NCBI RefSeq assembly: GCF_036850765.1
Contig: NC_089495.1
Span: 21,606,875-21,670,874, forward strand
Direction of reading: 5' to 3'
Origin: Saccopteryx bilineata
Lineage: Eukaryota; Chordata; Mammalia; Chiroptera; Emballonuridae
Length of the DNA: 64,000 bases
Shown here: piece by piece, positions 48,191-60,059 of the stretch
How the letters are laid out: each line of letters starts with the position of its first letter
How positions within the stretch are numbered: position 1 is the first letter of the stretch
The notes under the pieces: generated by a model
What the model was told of the DNA's origin: nothing
Database searches by the model: none
Seen by the model: only the letters and a program-made list of their open reading frames with translations
Position numbers and translations under genes: made by a program

Positions 48191-49286
48191 GAACTCTGAT
48201 TTATATGGCAATTTCAGCTGAAGACAGAAGAAGGATGTGGGGGAAGTCAGTTACGGGGCGTGGGCCGGGTGCACATTTAAGTTACTGCCTTCTCCGTTGA
48301 TCAGTTCTAAAGTGTCCAGGGCTATATTCTGTCCTCCTTGGTAGAGAAGGGAGTAGGAACACTCTTGCAAATTTATGTCCTGCTTTTAGGCAAATAAGGG
48401 GAAGGCAGGGTGCTTTTCTTACATCTTCTTCTTCTTAATTGGCTTCCGGCTCAAAATAATACTTAGGCCAAAGTGGCATAGTCTACCTCCCTTCGGGACT
48501 GAGAGTGGGATGGTCAGTCTTTCCATGGGCCCGGGGTTTTACACTGGCAGCCATGAGCAGCTATCTCTGGATTATCACAGACTCTTGGGAACACAGGAAA
48601 TCCAGTTCACCAGGAAAAAAAAAAGCAGATATGAAATGATAGCAGATATGAGAGTGAGAGCATATTTCTTGGATTTCCAACAACATTTTGGTTCTTGCCT
48701 GGTATGCTGGAGTCTTAGCTACATTCTCTGCCCTGAAGATTTATAATAAATCCTCTGCAACCTTGAATCTGTTTCTCTTCTTTGAAACCAAAGGAATCTT
48801 AGCATAGACATTTTTATCTGGAAGTGAGTTTGCAAGTTACAGACCATCAAAGAAAAACGGTTCTGTAAAAGCAGATGGGGTGAGAAGTGGGTAGCCCTGC
48901 AAACAAGGAAGAGTATGTTCAAGTACATTTAATTTTTGCAGCCTTCCAAGGAAATGCAAGAGATGGAGAAAGAGAAAGGCTTCAGGCCAAGGCTGCCCAG
49001 CCAGAAGCCGGTAAAAGAGCGGAGCAGGAACACAATCACACAGCCTTTCTGACTGGAGCCAGCCACCTAAGACGGCTCAAAGTCAGCCTAAAGGACATCC
49101 AAACGGACACCAGTAAACACAACCAGATTCTGTACTGTCACCATTTTCGAAACTAAAATCGATGTGTTTATTGAGATGTATAATCTCAGCAATTAGAATG
49201 GGAGTATCTGGGAGACAGCAGAGGTGCTAAGGACTTCAATTCCAGAACTTCTGCTTTGACACCCCAAACCCTTCGCACGAGGAGGA
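48191..49286. other. Intergenic sequence
   Basis: No exon or clear element recognised. Short ORFs at 48510-48746 and 48887-49156 have no recognisable domain. Confidence 0.4.
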
Positions 49287-49422
49287 AAGTGACATTTCAT
49301 GATATATTAGGAGGAAGTGACATTTCATGATATATTAGGAGGAAAAAAGTACCATTAGAAACTAAAGGCACAAGTGACATTTCATGATATATTAGGAGGA
49401 AAAAAGTACCATTAGAAACTAA
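49287..49422. repeat. Triplicated block around gacatttcatgatatattag
   Basis: The word gacatttcatgatatattag plus gagga occurs three times, at about 49290, 49318 and 49375. The last two copies share a longer tail (aaaaaagtaccattagaaac). A nested tandem duplication. Confidence 0.88.
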
Positions 49423-49835
49423 AGAAAATGGCAAGGGAAAGACTGTCAATACATACAACATAAGGTTTATACTGAAATTATATAAGGAATTCCTACAAAT
49501 CAGTTTGCAAATGATAAGTACCACAATGAAAAAGAAAAAAAAAACAGGCCAGGAAAATAATTTACAGTAGAAAAAATAAAGATAGATAATAAAAATAGTT
49601 TAATCTCAAGAGTAATCAAAGCAATGCACATTAAAATAGGGTATGATATTTAGTCCATCAAATTGGCATAGTTTTTTTATATAACTACTGAACTTTCTTT
49701 TTCAGATATATTGAGATGTAATTGATATATATCTCTAAGTTTAAGGTGTCTAGTGCAGACTTACATATATTTATTGTGAATTGATGGCTGCAAGAAGTTT
49801 AGTTAGCATCCATCATCTAGTATAGATGTAATAAA
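49423..49835. mobile_element. Ancient L1-type relics
   Basis: agtaatcaaagcaatgcaca ttaaaata...ccatcaaattggcata matches a familiar L1 ORF2 segment on the plus strand. 49690-49835 (atattgagatgtaattgata, taagtttaaggtgtctagtg, tagttagcatccatcatcta) resembles old L1 untranslated sequence. No open frame. Confidence 0.6.
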
Positions 49836-49840
49836 AAACT

Positions 49841-50023
49841 GGCCTTACCTATGGAGGTGCCGGGGATAAAGCATCAACCTGAAAAGCTGAGGTCACCAGT
49901 GTGAAACCCAGGGCTTGCCTGATCAAGGCACATACAGGAGTTGATGCTTCCTGCTCCTCCCCCCTTCTCTCTCTCTCCTCTTTCTCTAAAATGAATAAAT
50001 AAAATCTAAAATAATAAGAAGAA
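49841..50023 (+). mobile_element. Short tRNA-derived bat SINE
   Basis: Diverged head ggccttacctatggaggtgc, then ataaagcatcaacctgaaaa, gggcttgcctgatcaaggca and ttcctgctcctccccccttc with an A-rich tail. It is immediately followed by a second SINE in the same direction. Confidence 0.9.
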
Positions 50024-50386
50024 GCCTGACCAGGCAGTGGCGCAGTGGATAGAGCGTTGGACTGGGATGTGGAAGGACCCAGGTTCGAGACCCCTAGGTC
50101 GCCAGCTTGAGCGTGGGCTCATCTTGCTTGAGCAAAAAAGCTCACCAGCTTGGACCCAGTGTCCCTGGCTTCAGCAAGGGGTTACTCAGTCTGCTGAAGG
50201 CCCGCGGTCAAGGCACATATGAGAAAGCAATCAATGAACAACTAAGGAGTCGCAACGCACAACGAAAAACTAATGATTGATGCTTCTCATCTCTCTCTGT
50301 TCCTGTCTGTCTATCTCTCTCTCTGACTCTCTGTCTCTGTAAAAAAAAAAAAAGAAGAAGAAGAAGAAGAAAAAGAAAAAGAAAAA
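50024..50386 (+). mobile_element. Long-form bat SINE inserted at the tail of another SINE
   Basis: gcctgaccaggcagtggcgc head, ggttcgagacccctaggtc, gccagcttgagcg blocks, aagcaatcaatgaacaacta and an A/AAG-rich tail at 50341-50386. It starts within the A-rich tail of the SINE at 49841, the usual landing site for L1-type machinery. Confidence 0.92.
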
Positions 50387-52224
50387 CACATTTAACCCTA
50401 CAGTATTAACAGGAGAATAAGGAAAAGGGGCACCCCAGCTATTACTACAGGAGTTTGGTACAGCTCTGGGGAGGGCATTCAATAATAAGCGGTGAAATCC
50501 TAAAGAAAGTGCTGGCCCTGGGAATCGTCCTAAAGAAATAGAGATCCAAATAGAAGGATATTTCTATTTGAAATAAATAAAACTGAAAACACCCTGGATT
50601 TCTAACAGTAGGGAAATAACTTTAAAAGATACCTATGTTGTAACATTTGTTGAAAACATCTAGATGCAGTTCTTCTTATAAACACTGACCTTCCTTTAAT
50701 GTAAATAAATACATACATAGGGATATATATGTATGTGTGCATGTGTGTTTACATGTGCATTCCCAGAAAAAACTTGAAAATATATGCATCAAATTGTCAG
50801 AAGTTGTTATCTCTGCTTGCTGGAATTACAATACCGTATTCTTTCTTATTTTCCAGATCGTCTGTAATAGGTATTGTCTTTATCATTAGAATAAATTATA
50901 TTTCAGAATAAAGTCATGCAAAAGAGTACATATACTGAATATTTTGTTCAAGCAATCACAAAAAGCACTTGTTATAGTTAATGTTATGCTTTTGTATTTC
51001 AATTTTTGCTTTGTATGAAAGCAAACACGTTCACAAAGAAATCCCGTCTTTTCTGGACTATCAGTCTGAGCTTCCTTCTTGGCCTTGATGCAACCCTTAT
51101 CCAACATGTGCAAGTTTCTCCAAGTTAATTGTATGAGACTCATAACACTGGGTACTTTAAATACAATCCAAGGATGCTGAGAACCTGCTTGCCTAGTATT
51201 ACAGTAGAAGACATTTTCAGGACTCTCACTTCTAGCTGCAAAAATATTTGAACCAGATGAAGTTCTGAAAACGCTGCCTTTGCTTAACTTTAATCTTGAT
51301 AAAGAGTTTTCTCCCCCATTCCTTTCTTTTAACACCAGATTTCTCTAACCCCTCCTTCTTGTTCCCCTGAGCTGGTCTTGGAAAAGTAGGCAAATGCATA
51401 AAGACATCAAGGTCAATAGCAGAAAAGGAGACCGAGAGTCCCAAAGGAGAATTCCCGGAGAAAGAATCTGGGCTAGTGACCCATATCCTATTCCAGTGTG
51501 CCTTCGCCTGGCATTTGAATGGGGGACAGTGCTTAATGTCTTGTTCACATTAACACAGATATGCTACCAGAAGACCTCAAGTGGGAGAATTTCAGGCATT
51601 GTGAGAGGCTGGGTAGGGTGATAGATTTAGGCCAATGGGGCCTCTCACATTAACCATCTAAGTTAGGTGAGCTCTTATTTAGAAGTTTCACAACAAAATG
51701 GTAGTAAAAGTCACTTTGGAGCTAGAGTGAACTCTTTACCCTGCCTGCTTTGTGACTGTGGGCGTGTGCAGAGCCCCCATGACTCTCAGTCACCCATAAA
51801 AGGAAGGAATCGAATTACAATTGATGTCAGTCTGGAGTCTGACAATAGGCCTCAGAAGGTCCAGGAACGCATGAAATTATAAGCAAAATTCTATGCATTT
51901 TTTTCTAGAGGCAAGATCCATAACTTTCATCAGGTTCTTAGTTCCTGAATCCAAAGAAATTATGGCCCCCTGAGTTATATAATCTTTAGTTACCATCCAA
52001 CATTAATATTTTTTGACTCTCCATTTATGCATATTTTGGATAGTGTCTTTACCTTATTAACGGACTTTATTTTACCACGTTAGGTTTACTCAGACCTCAA
52101 ATTGGTGAGACCTGACTCCCATGTGAAGTCAATATGATTATCTCCTTTCTTATTTATAAGGAGTATTGTTACAGCAGGGTTTGTGTGTGTATGCATACAC
52201 AGAGCTACAAAATGAAAAAAAACT
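50387..52224. other. Intergenic sequence
   Basis: AT-rich. A 149-residue minus-strand ORF at 50886-51335 has no recognised domain. A weak MIR-like patch lies near 51720-51810. No exon supported. Confidence 0.4.
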
Positions 52225-52514
52225 TAGTACTTTTCAACCATTTTCACCTCGTGACACACATAAACTAACTACTAAAATTCTGTGGCACATCAAAAAAATA
52301 TATTTTTTGCCAATCTGAATTTTAAAAAGTAGGTATAATTTTGATTCACTCACACAAGATGGCTCTTGTTATGTTGGCTCTTGTCATTTTTTTATTTGAC
52401 AACTTAAGGGAAAAGAGGTCAGTGCCACTGACTAAATTGTCAGGTATTGCTTGTTCCAAAAATTCTTGTGGCACACGATTGTGCCTCTTGTGACGTACTG
52501 GCTGAAAATTGTTG
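52225..52514. mobile_element. Non-autonomous hAT element, copy 1 of a pair
   Basis: Collinear with 54113-54394: acacataaactaactactaa, aattctgtggcacat, gggaaaagaggtcagtgcca, gactaaattgtcaggtatt. Ends tagtacttttcaacc and, inverted, ggctgaaaattgttg. Target duplication not evident. Confidence 0.82.
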
Positions 52515-53364
52515 ATCTATTATATTTCACATCAGTGATGGAAATGTTGCCATTATGTGAAATTAGACACAACTTACAAGTTTAGTTGATCTAACTAAAG
52601 TATTTTTAAATTAATATATATTAAAAATTATTTTACCCAGGTTTATCACTATATAATCCTGATGCTGATTTTAATGGTTTTAAAAAGTAGGTAGAAGAGA
52701 AGTTAGGAAAAGTCATAGAACTGTAATTCCAAGACCCAACCCCATCAATATATAATTCAGTATAATAAATTCAGAGTCTTCGGATTTTCAATTCCTGCTT
52801 GACATCAATAATCGAATTGTCTGTTTACATCAGTCTCGCTAAAATCGCCTATTCATTCAAGAGACTGCATTAGAAGTGACTTAATGATGACACACAGCAT
52901 CTTATTGCTCCACAAGCTGACTTCGGGTGTACTGGGGAATTCCGTCTGGGGATAACCCCCAGCAGTGTCTTTGCCAAGGAGATTGACTCAATCAGTGTGC
53001 CAGAGCACTTCCTCTTTCCCGAACAGTCGATCTAGGCACATGGAACCAATCTCACAGGCACTGGGTGCTCAGCAATGATGTCTTACCATTTGACAGATAC
53101 TGTATCTGCTAAAAAAGAATAGTCTGGCCCTGTAACTGTGAAGAACACTTGAATTTGTAAAGTGGCTAACTTTGTATTGTTAAAGCTCCTATAAAGGCCT
53201 TACAAAGGACTTAAATTCTGTCATTTGATTCCTAGATTTCTCCTCTCTTTGGATTTTGAAAAGAATCACTACCACATGTTTTACGTGCAGCTTTATCGCC
53301 AAAGAACTAAGTGGCTTTTCAAATAAAGACTGAAATACAACAGTTAAAAAGAATTATGAGACAA
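52515..53364. other. Intergenic sequence
   Basis: AT-rich, nothing recognised. Confidence 0.4.
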
Positions 53365-53600
53365 CTGGATAAACAAAATGTAGTCTAGTCATACAATGAA
53401 ATAATATTTGGCCTTAAAAATAAATGAAGTTCTGATAGATGCTACAACATGGATAAACCTTGAAGACATGCAATGTGAAATGAGCCAGTCCCAAAAGGGC
53501 AGGTATAAGCCCATTCTGTTTGTATGAGGGACCTAGAGCAGTCAAGTCATAGAGACAGAAAGTCGAATGGTGGTTGTCATAATAGAATCTACCTAAACCT
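53365..53600 (+). mobile_element. L1 3'-region relic
   Basis: ataaacaaaatgtagtctag, gctacaacatggataaacct, gaaatgagccagtcccaaaa and agagacagaaagtcgaatgg are in the order of an L1 ORF2 end / 3' UTR. Same family segment as the L1 at 63043-63838. Confidence 0.85.
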
Positions 53601-53939
53601 AACAAGTTTAACACTAATTTAATTTAGTTTCCTCATCCAAACTAAAGGTGAACCTGTGTATATATTTTCTAAATAGCATATTTCCTGAGAATCAAATTTG
53701 CTTTTTTTAAAAAAATAAAATAAAATCTAGAAAATAATGGGTACAGATAAATATTTGACTACGAAAACAATCTCCAAGACTCCATCTTCGGAATTCCTAT
53801 GCTGACCTATAAACTAATGTCACATACTTGGGAGAGAAGTCTAGGTATATTACTTGGACTCTTATCATGTATGCATTGACATTAACTTAAAGTAGACCTC
53901 CTTACTCCGTGCTGGTGTGACAGTCTCGTATTATTCTTG

Positions 53940-54112
53940 AGGATACAGAGCACATTCCACTCATGGTTCCCTCTGCTTGGAAATCTCTCTCCTGAGATGT
54001 TTGTATGAACCTCTTTCCCAACTATTTCTTGTCATCTTCCCTAGACACCTTTTTCAACCAACCACCCCAACTAAATTGGATTCCTACTTCCACCCTGTTT
54101 AATTCTCTATTC
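53940..54112 (+). mobile_element. L2 LINE 3' part, left of an hAT insertion
   Basis: ctcatggttccctctgcttg gaaatctctc...accaaccaccccaac follows the L2 3' region. It continues after the inserted hAT at 54403. Confidence 0.7.
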
Positions 54113-54394
54113 CAGCAATTTTCAACCCTTTTTGTGCCATGGCACACATAAACTAATTACTAAAATTCTGTGGCACACTAGAAAATATATTTTTTGATGA
54201 TCTGACAAAAAAACCCACACAAAAACTAGGTAGAATTTTGATTTATTCACACTGGATGGCTACTGTTGTGTTGACTATTGTATTTCTTTCTTTTCTTTTG
54301 AGAATCTAAAGGAAAAGAGGTCAGTGCCCCTGACTAAATAGTCAAGTATTACATGTTTCAAAAATTCTTGGTGGCACACTCATTGAAATCGCTA
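54113..54394. mobile_element. Non-autonomous hAT element, copy 2, inserted in L2
   Basis: Starts cagcaattttcaacc and ends attgaaatcgcta. Flanked by CTCTATTC / CTCTGTTC (54105-54112 and 54395-54402), an 8-bp duplication with one change. Collinear with the element at 52225. Confidence 0.9.
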
Positions 54395-54590
54395 CTCTGT
54401 TCTTTTGCCCAACCCTTCCTACCATTATCACTATCTGGTGTTTGTTTGTTTTTATGTTATCTGTTTACTACACAAGATTATAACTTCATGAGGACAGAGG
54501 ATTTTTTTCACCACTGAATAGCCTAGGCATTGGCACATGGTGGATCACAATTGAATATTTGTTGAATCAATGAATAGACGAAGACTTGAA
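54395..54590 (+). mobile_element. L2 LINE 3' end, right of the hAT insertion
   Basis: ctggtgtttgtttgttttta, aagattataacttcatgagg acagagg, ggcattggcacatggtgg and aatatttgttgaatcaatga form the typical L2 terminus. Confidence 0.85.
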
Positions 54591-55327
54591 AATGAACATA
54601 TGGCTAAAGAGAGTCAACTAGAACAATGAGTTCAGTCATATCGTCAGCAACTTCCATGGGAACTTTCATGGAATTTAATTACATGTATTTTTCTTCAAAG
54701 TGCATTATAAATAATTTTTAATACTTCCATGAAACAGATACTAATAGTCTGTTTTACAGATGGAAAATTTAAAGCACCGAAAACCTAAATCCTTAAAAAA
54801 CAATGAGTCAATGTCAGAGATAGGTTTAAAGAAGAATTTTAAATATATAGTCTTGAGCAACTGACTCCTAAAGTCATTTACCCCTATCTTGTGCTTGTTA
54901 CAACTCATTTAAAAGCATTTACTGTTCCTGAGTTTAAAAGTCTCTCAGGTAAGAATTCAGTTTGTTGTGACAGCAGGTGACTCAGTTATGGTAAATGTTC
55001 TCTCAAAAACTTATTCCTCAATCTGTATCCAGTAATTCACAAAGTAAGTTGCTATCTTAGTAGAAATATATGATTTGTAAATAATTTAGCAATTAGTTTC
55101 ATTAATGCTTGTCCCCCATTTAGTTTTAAAATAGATTAAGCCACTCCAAATGTATTGCAAACTTGGGGGAAACTTTTTGTGTAGTGTCTATAAAATGTTT
55201 TCTCAGAGTCTAATTTTACTGTTGGTTCTTCAGACATGATTAGAAATGATATGAGCCCAAAACTTAGTATGCAAGAAAGATCATACAACCTCATATTTTA
55301 TCGAAAAGTCTCTTCTTAGGTAGGGAC
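54591..55327. other. Intergenic sequence
   Basis: AT-rich, nothing recognised. Confidence 0.4.
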
Positions 55328-55510
55328 AGTGCTTTTCAAATTTGGCTGCATTTTGGAATCACCTGGAAGCATTACAAATGCTGATACCTGGACTTCATCC
55401 TCAGAGATACTGATTTGTTTGATCTGGGTGTGGTGTGCGCTTTGTGAGTTTTAAAAGAAATTTCTGAAACACAGCCATTATGGAAGACCCTCTTCTGACA
55501 TGACTTGAGA
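55328..55510 (+). mobile_element. MER5-like (hAT-Charlie) relic
   Basis: Left end cagtgcttttcaaatttggc tgcattttggaatcacctgg and the following agagatactgattt...tgatctgggtg resemble MER5-type elements. The right end is degraded. Confidence 0.7.
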
Positions 55511-56238
55511 ATGGAATCCAGGAAAGAGGCTGAGAGGACCATGGGTATAAATGGTTTCTAGATTTCTCATTAATTCCAGATATTTTAAACTATTTCAATA
55601 CGGTTACTATCTTATGGTATTCTTCACCCTGGGGTCATTTCTTAGAAGAGTCTTGTTTACATAGCTAAGGTTTAAGTTAAATTGACTAAGGTCAAAGGCT
55701 ATCAAGGTGCTAACAACTGAAATAAAGTGTATGAACACTCCTTAAAATGTAACAAGCAATAAAAATGTGAGATACAATTATTATTAATCAAAATTTGACA
55801 TGCTACATAAGCCATATGGGACCAAAGTGGTCATTTGTATGACACGAACAGCCCCCAAAGTAATTCTTAGTAATAAACAAAATTCATTCAACACGTGTCA
55901 ATTTTTACTTTTGAGGCATTGTCCTTTCGTCATTAGCCACACTCATTCACAAAAAATGAGTTTAGTTTATTATGTCTGAAAGTTCTACCCATTCTAATAC
56001 CTACAGCTTAGTGTAAAACAACCCTGTTGTATCATGACATTATTACATTTAATGATTCAGATCCCTTCAGAACAAAACCATTATGAGAGCTACACCCATA
56101 TATGGTTTTCATTTGTTTTCTATCAAGTTCTCATACTCAGTACTGGTTTGTTTGCTTGCTTACTTAATTGTGAATGGTAACAAAGGCAACATAAAAAAAA
56201 TAGATACAAAAAAGGAAAGAATTACTGAAAAAGAAATG
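55511..56238. other. Intergenic sequence
   Basis: AT-rich, nothing recognised. Confidence 0.4.
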
Positions 56239-56979
56239 TGTAAAGCCAGTAGTCACCATAGTGGCCATTCACATGCAGGTTTGCATAGGATTCGGACAGA
56301 CAGTAATGAAATAATGGAGCCACGAATGGGTGGGCCATCATCTTTAATCCTAGCTTGCACCCAGTGGGCAAGAAATACACACACTAGGCTCCAAAACATA
56401 CTCATTCAGTGCTCACAAAGCCACTGACTTATCCAAGTTTCCTAGAATCAGGTTCCTAGCTCACCAGACTTATTCACCTCTGTTCCCCATTTCCTTCTCC
56501 CTGCACAAACTCTGCACAAACTAGCTTCTCCCTCAGACTCCACCATCTTGGCTGCTTCTCCTGGCCTTCTTCACGTGGCCTTTCTCTGCTCTCTTCTCTA
56601 ATGCTAATCTCAGGAACTGAGAGGGCAAGCTCCTGGTCTGCCCCATTTTATAGTGCAGAAATCAAAACCTTTAATCCAATATACAAACAAGGAAGTCTCT
56701 AATACAAAGTCACTTATCTGAGGCATAATGGGATTCCTCATGAGAGAGTACCAGCCCACATCAAAAAGGGTGGGAAAGGCTTAGTCCCAAAATCAAGCCC
56801 CAGGCTACAAGGATCCTGCCTTCCCACAGCCCGCCCCCAACACACATTAATATAAACATAATCATGTCCATTCCACGCAAGAAGAGCAACCAATACCATC
56901 ACCTGGGCAATGGGCTTCCATGTGGGCAGCGTCATCTTTAACAAAGTGAGCATAATATATATATTTTATCTGCCTAACA
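56239..56979 (-). mobile_element. Solo LTR of a bat endogenous retrovirus
   Basis: TGTAAAGCCAGTAG...TGCCTAACA, 741 bp, collinear with 28204-28891 and 57029-57779. Minus orientation is inferred from a TATA box (TATAAAATGGGG on the minus strand near 56650) and a downstream ATTAAA. No gag, pol or env remains. The sides (gaaatg before, aatttt after) give no convincing target duplication. Confidence 0.82.
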
Positions 56980-57028
56980 AATTTTTTTTAAAAAATAAAG
57001 TCAGGAAGAATAAACAGGTGAACCCAGC

Positions 57029-57779
57029 TGTAAGGCCAGTAGCCAGGGCCACCATCACAGCAGCCTGGCCCATGCAGGTTCGCTTTGGATTCGAACAGAC
57101 AGTAATAAAACAACAGAGTCAAGAACTGGTGGGCCATTAGCTTTAATTCTAGCTTGCACTAGGCAGGCAAGTAAAAACACACATTGGGCTCCAAAACTCA
57201 CTCATTCAGTGCTCACAAAGCTACTGACTTATCCGAGTTTCCTAGAATCAAAAGTTTCTAGCTCAGAAGCCTTATTCATCTCTGTTCCCCATCTCCTTCC
57301 TTCTCCCTGCACAAACTCTGCACAAACTGGTTTCTCACTCAACACTCCACCATCTTGGCTGCTTCTCCTGGCCTCCTCCATGTGGCCTTTCTCTGCTCTC
57401 CTCTCTGATCTCTCCTCTAATGCTAATCTCAGGAACCAAGAGAGCAAGCTCCCGGTCTGCCCCCATTTTATAGTGTAGAAATCAAAACCTTTAATGCAAT
57501 ATACAAAATAGGGAAGTTTCTAATACAAAGTCACTTATCTGGGGCATGATGGGATTGTACCACCCACCCCACATCAAAAAGGGTGGGAAAGGCTTAGTCC
57601 TAAAACCAAGTCTCAGGCTACAAGGATCCTGCCTGCCCACAGCCCGCCCCCAATACACATTAATATAATTATGCCCATTCCAAGCAAGGACAACTAATAT
57701 CATCACTTGAGAGATGGGCTTCCACGTGGGCAGCACCATCTTTAACAAAATGAGCATAATATATTTTATCTTCCCAACA
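57029..57779 (-). mobile_element. Solo LTR of the same endogenous retrovirus family, 49 bp from the previous one
   Basis: TGTAAGGCCAGTAGCC...CCCAACA, 751 bp, flanked by a perfect 5-bp CCAGC at 57024-57028 and 57780-57784. The same TATA box (near 57469, minus) is present. Its own target duplication argues for an independent insertion rather than the second LTR of one provirus. Short ORFs inside are not viral genes. Confidence 0.87.
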
Positions 57780-57784
57780 CCAGC

Positions 57785-58479
57785 TCTCTGAAAGCAAGGA
57801 CTAGAATCCTCCTCCCCATTTTTTTTAATCAATGTCTCATCCTTAGCATCTTGTTGGTTGCTTTTCAGAACCCAGTTCTGCCAGAATCCCACCCTCCCTT
57901 CACTGGCTTGGGTTTATAGTCACTTGATTACTTAAGCTCTTGGAAAGTTATTTTCTCTACTTTGCTCCAGGCGGTTGGGCTTGCATTTGGTGTTGGTTCT
58001 CTGAAGCAAGAGGCTAGTGTCATCACTTAGCACTCCTATTAAAAACTCCCTTAATTCCTCCTGTTTAGTCTGGCTCATTGGGTGTTGCCCATAAAAACTG
58101 TTTGGCTTTTGTAATCACAATTAGAGCAGGGTAGTGTGACTAATCAGTCAGTTCATTGCATCTCTGTTATCTTCTGTGAAGTGAGTCAGTTTCAACATCA
58201 ACTTCTGCTCCTGTCCCGCCCTACTCTCTGATATTCAAGTCTATATTTGTCCATACTCTAAATTTTTTTGGAAGGCTGTTTGTTTTCTTTTTAAAAACAT
58301 GTTCTATACTCCCTCTCAGGCGTGAAACTAACTCTACAGGAATTTGAAGAAATTCCTATGCTGAAATCCCAGGATGGGGAGGCCATTTTTGTTCCTTGTT
58401 TGAGACATTGTACCAATAATACAGGTCAGCACACAGGTTAGCTGAATGTTTACAATGTGCCATGTGTTTTTCATATAGC
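57785..58479. other. Intergenic sequence
   Basis: Nothing recognised. Confidence 0.4.
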
Positions 58480-59820
58480 ATTGTTTTAAAAATAAGTTTT
58501 ATCTGAAAGCAGTTCTAGTTTACATAAAAATAACAAAGATAATAGAGGTTCCATAGAGCCCAAATTCAGTCTCCTCTTCTTACACAAGTACGATACATTT
58601 GTCACAATTAATGTAACGATACAGTAATGTATTGATGTTGATGCATTGTTATTAACTAACATCCATATTACTCATATTTCCTTAGTTTTTACCTAATGTC
58701 CTTTTTCTGTTCCAAAATCCCAGCCTGGATACATTACATTTAATCATAGGCTCCGCTGAGCTGTGACCAATTCCAAGACTTTCTTTTTGATGAACTTGAC
58801 AGTTGTGAGAAGCAGTGGTCAGGTATTTTGTAGAATGTCTCTTCATGAGGATTTGACTATTGTTTTTCTCCTTAGACTGGAGCTGAGTGGTCTTGAGAGG
58901 AAGATCACAGAGATGGAATGCCATTTTCGTCACCTCATGCCAGAGCGTATCCCTCCGAGGGTGTGTGTGTTTATGTATGCACTATCAATATGACTTACCA
59001 TTGTCACTGTTAGCCTTGATCGCATGGCTGAGGCAATATTTGCATATGACTTTACCCCCCCCCCCCCCCCCCCGGTCCATCTGTGCTCTTCAGAAGGAAG
59101 GAAGTCACTACACACTGCTCACACTAAGGAATAGGGAATTATGGTCCACCCTCTTGCGGGCAGAGTATTTACATAGATTATTTGAAGTTTCTACCTATTC
59201 TTTCATTTATATCAGTATAAATTTAAGGATTTAAAAAAATACTTTGGTTTATAATCAAATAAGTCCTTCTTTATTTATCTCCTTGCTCAAATTTTCCAGC
59301 TTTGATCACTGGAAACTCTTTTTTGTTGACTCCTTGACCCTTTTGCATATTCTTTCATCATGGATTTTTTTTTTAGCACTTCTTTAATTTTTGCCTTTAT
59401 AAAATGCTCTAGGCTCATTTTGTATTTTTCCTGCCCCAGGCCTACAATCAGCCATACCTCTAGGAAGCCATGGTTCCTTTTATTAGAGAGTGGTATTGGA
59501 AACCAAGATCTGGGTGATAGATATGCTCCTTGTTACTGGGGTATTTTTGCTTCTCAGCTGAAAGAGAAAGGAACTATATGTGCCTATACTAACCCATGTA
59601 TTTACATATATGCATAAACACTTTTATGCGTAACTACTGGTAACTATTGTATATTCAGCAAAACATGAGTTTATACAGATGTCTCCAACTCTAATCCATT
59701 ACCTCATGGATCATTCTAGTCACCTCCCCTCGCTCCAACAGTGAGAAACCTGGCTCCCACCATCCACCATTCATTTATTTAATTGTTCAGTTCCAGTATA
59801 CATGTGTAGCAGGATCTGAA
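58480..59820. mobile_element. Ancient L1 untranslated-region segment
   Basis: A long ordered match to a familiar old-L1 non-coding region: cctaatgtcctttttctgtt, gaacttgacagttgtgagaa, ggtcaggtattttgtagaat, ggaagtcactacacactgct, aaaccaagatctgggtgata and ttgttactggggtatttttg. Orientation and subfamily not determined. Contains a run of 19 C at 59055-59073. Confidence 0.7.
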
Positions 59821-59865
59821 TTGTTGTTAACCTAACGGGAGGTAGTTTTATCAACTAGAGTCATG

Positions 59866-60059
59866 CAGGGGTCCCCAAACTTTTTACACAGGGGGCCAGT
59901 TCACTGTCCCTCATACTGTTGGAGGGCCGCCACATACAGTGCTCCTATCACTGACCACCAGTGAAAGAAGTGTCCCTTCCGGAAGTACGGCGGGGGGGGG
60001 CAGATAAATGGCCTCAGGGGGCCGCATGCAGCCCGTGGGCCGTAGTTTGGGGACGCCTG
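59866..60059. mobile_element. Non-autonomous hAT element, 194 bp
   Basis: CAGGGGTCCCCAAACTTTTT at the left and, inverted, GTAGTTTGGGGACGCCTG at the right. The interior has GC-rich ggccagttcactgtccctc and ccgcatgcagcccgtgggcc. No clear 8-bp duplication. Confidence 0.85.

Noticed and set aside
50886..51335. 149-residue minus-strand ORF
   Set aside because: No domain, no splice context, no family recognised; AT-rich region where such an ORF can arise by chance.
56239..57779. Complete or partial provirus with two LTRs
   Set aside because: Only 49 bp between LTRs, no retroviral genes, and the right LTR has its own target duplication.
57491..57892. 133-residue minus-strand ORF in an LTR
   Set aside because: Chance frame through LTR and flank; no viral protein similarity recognised.
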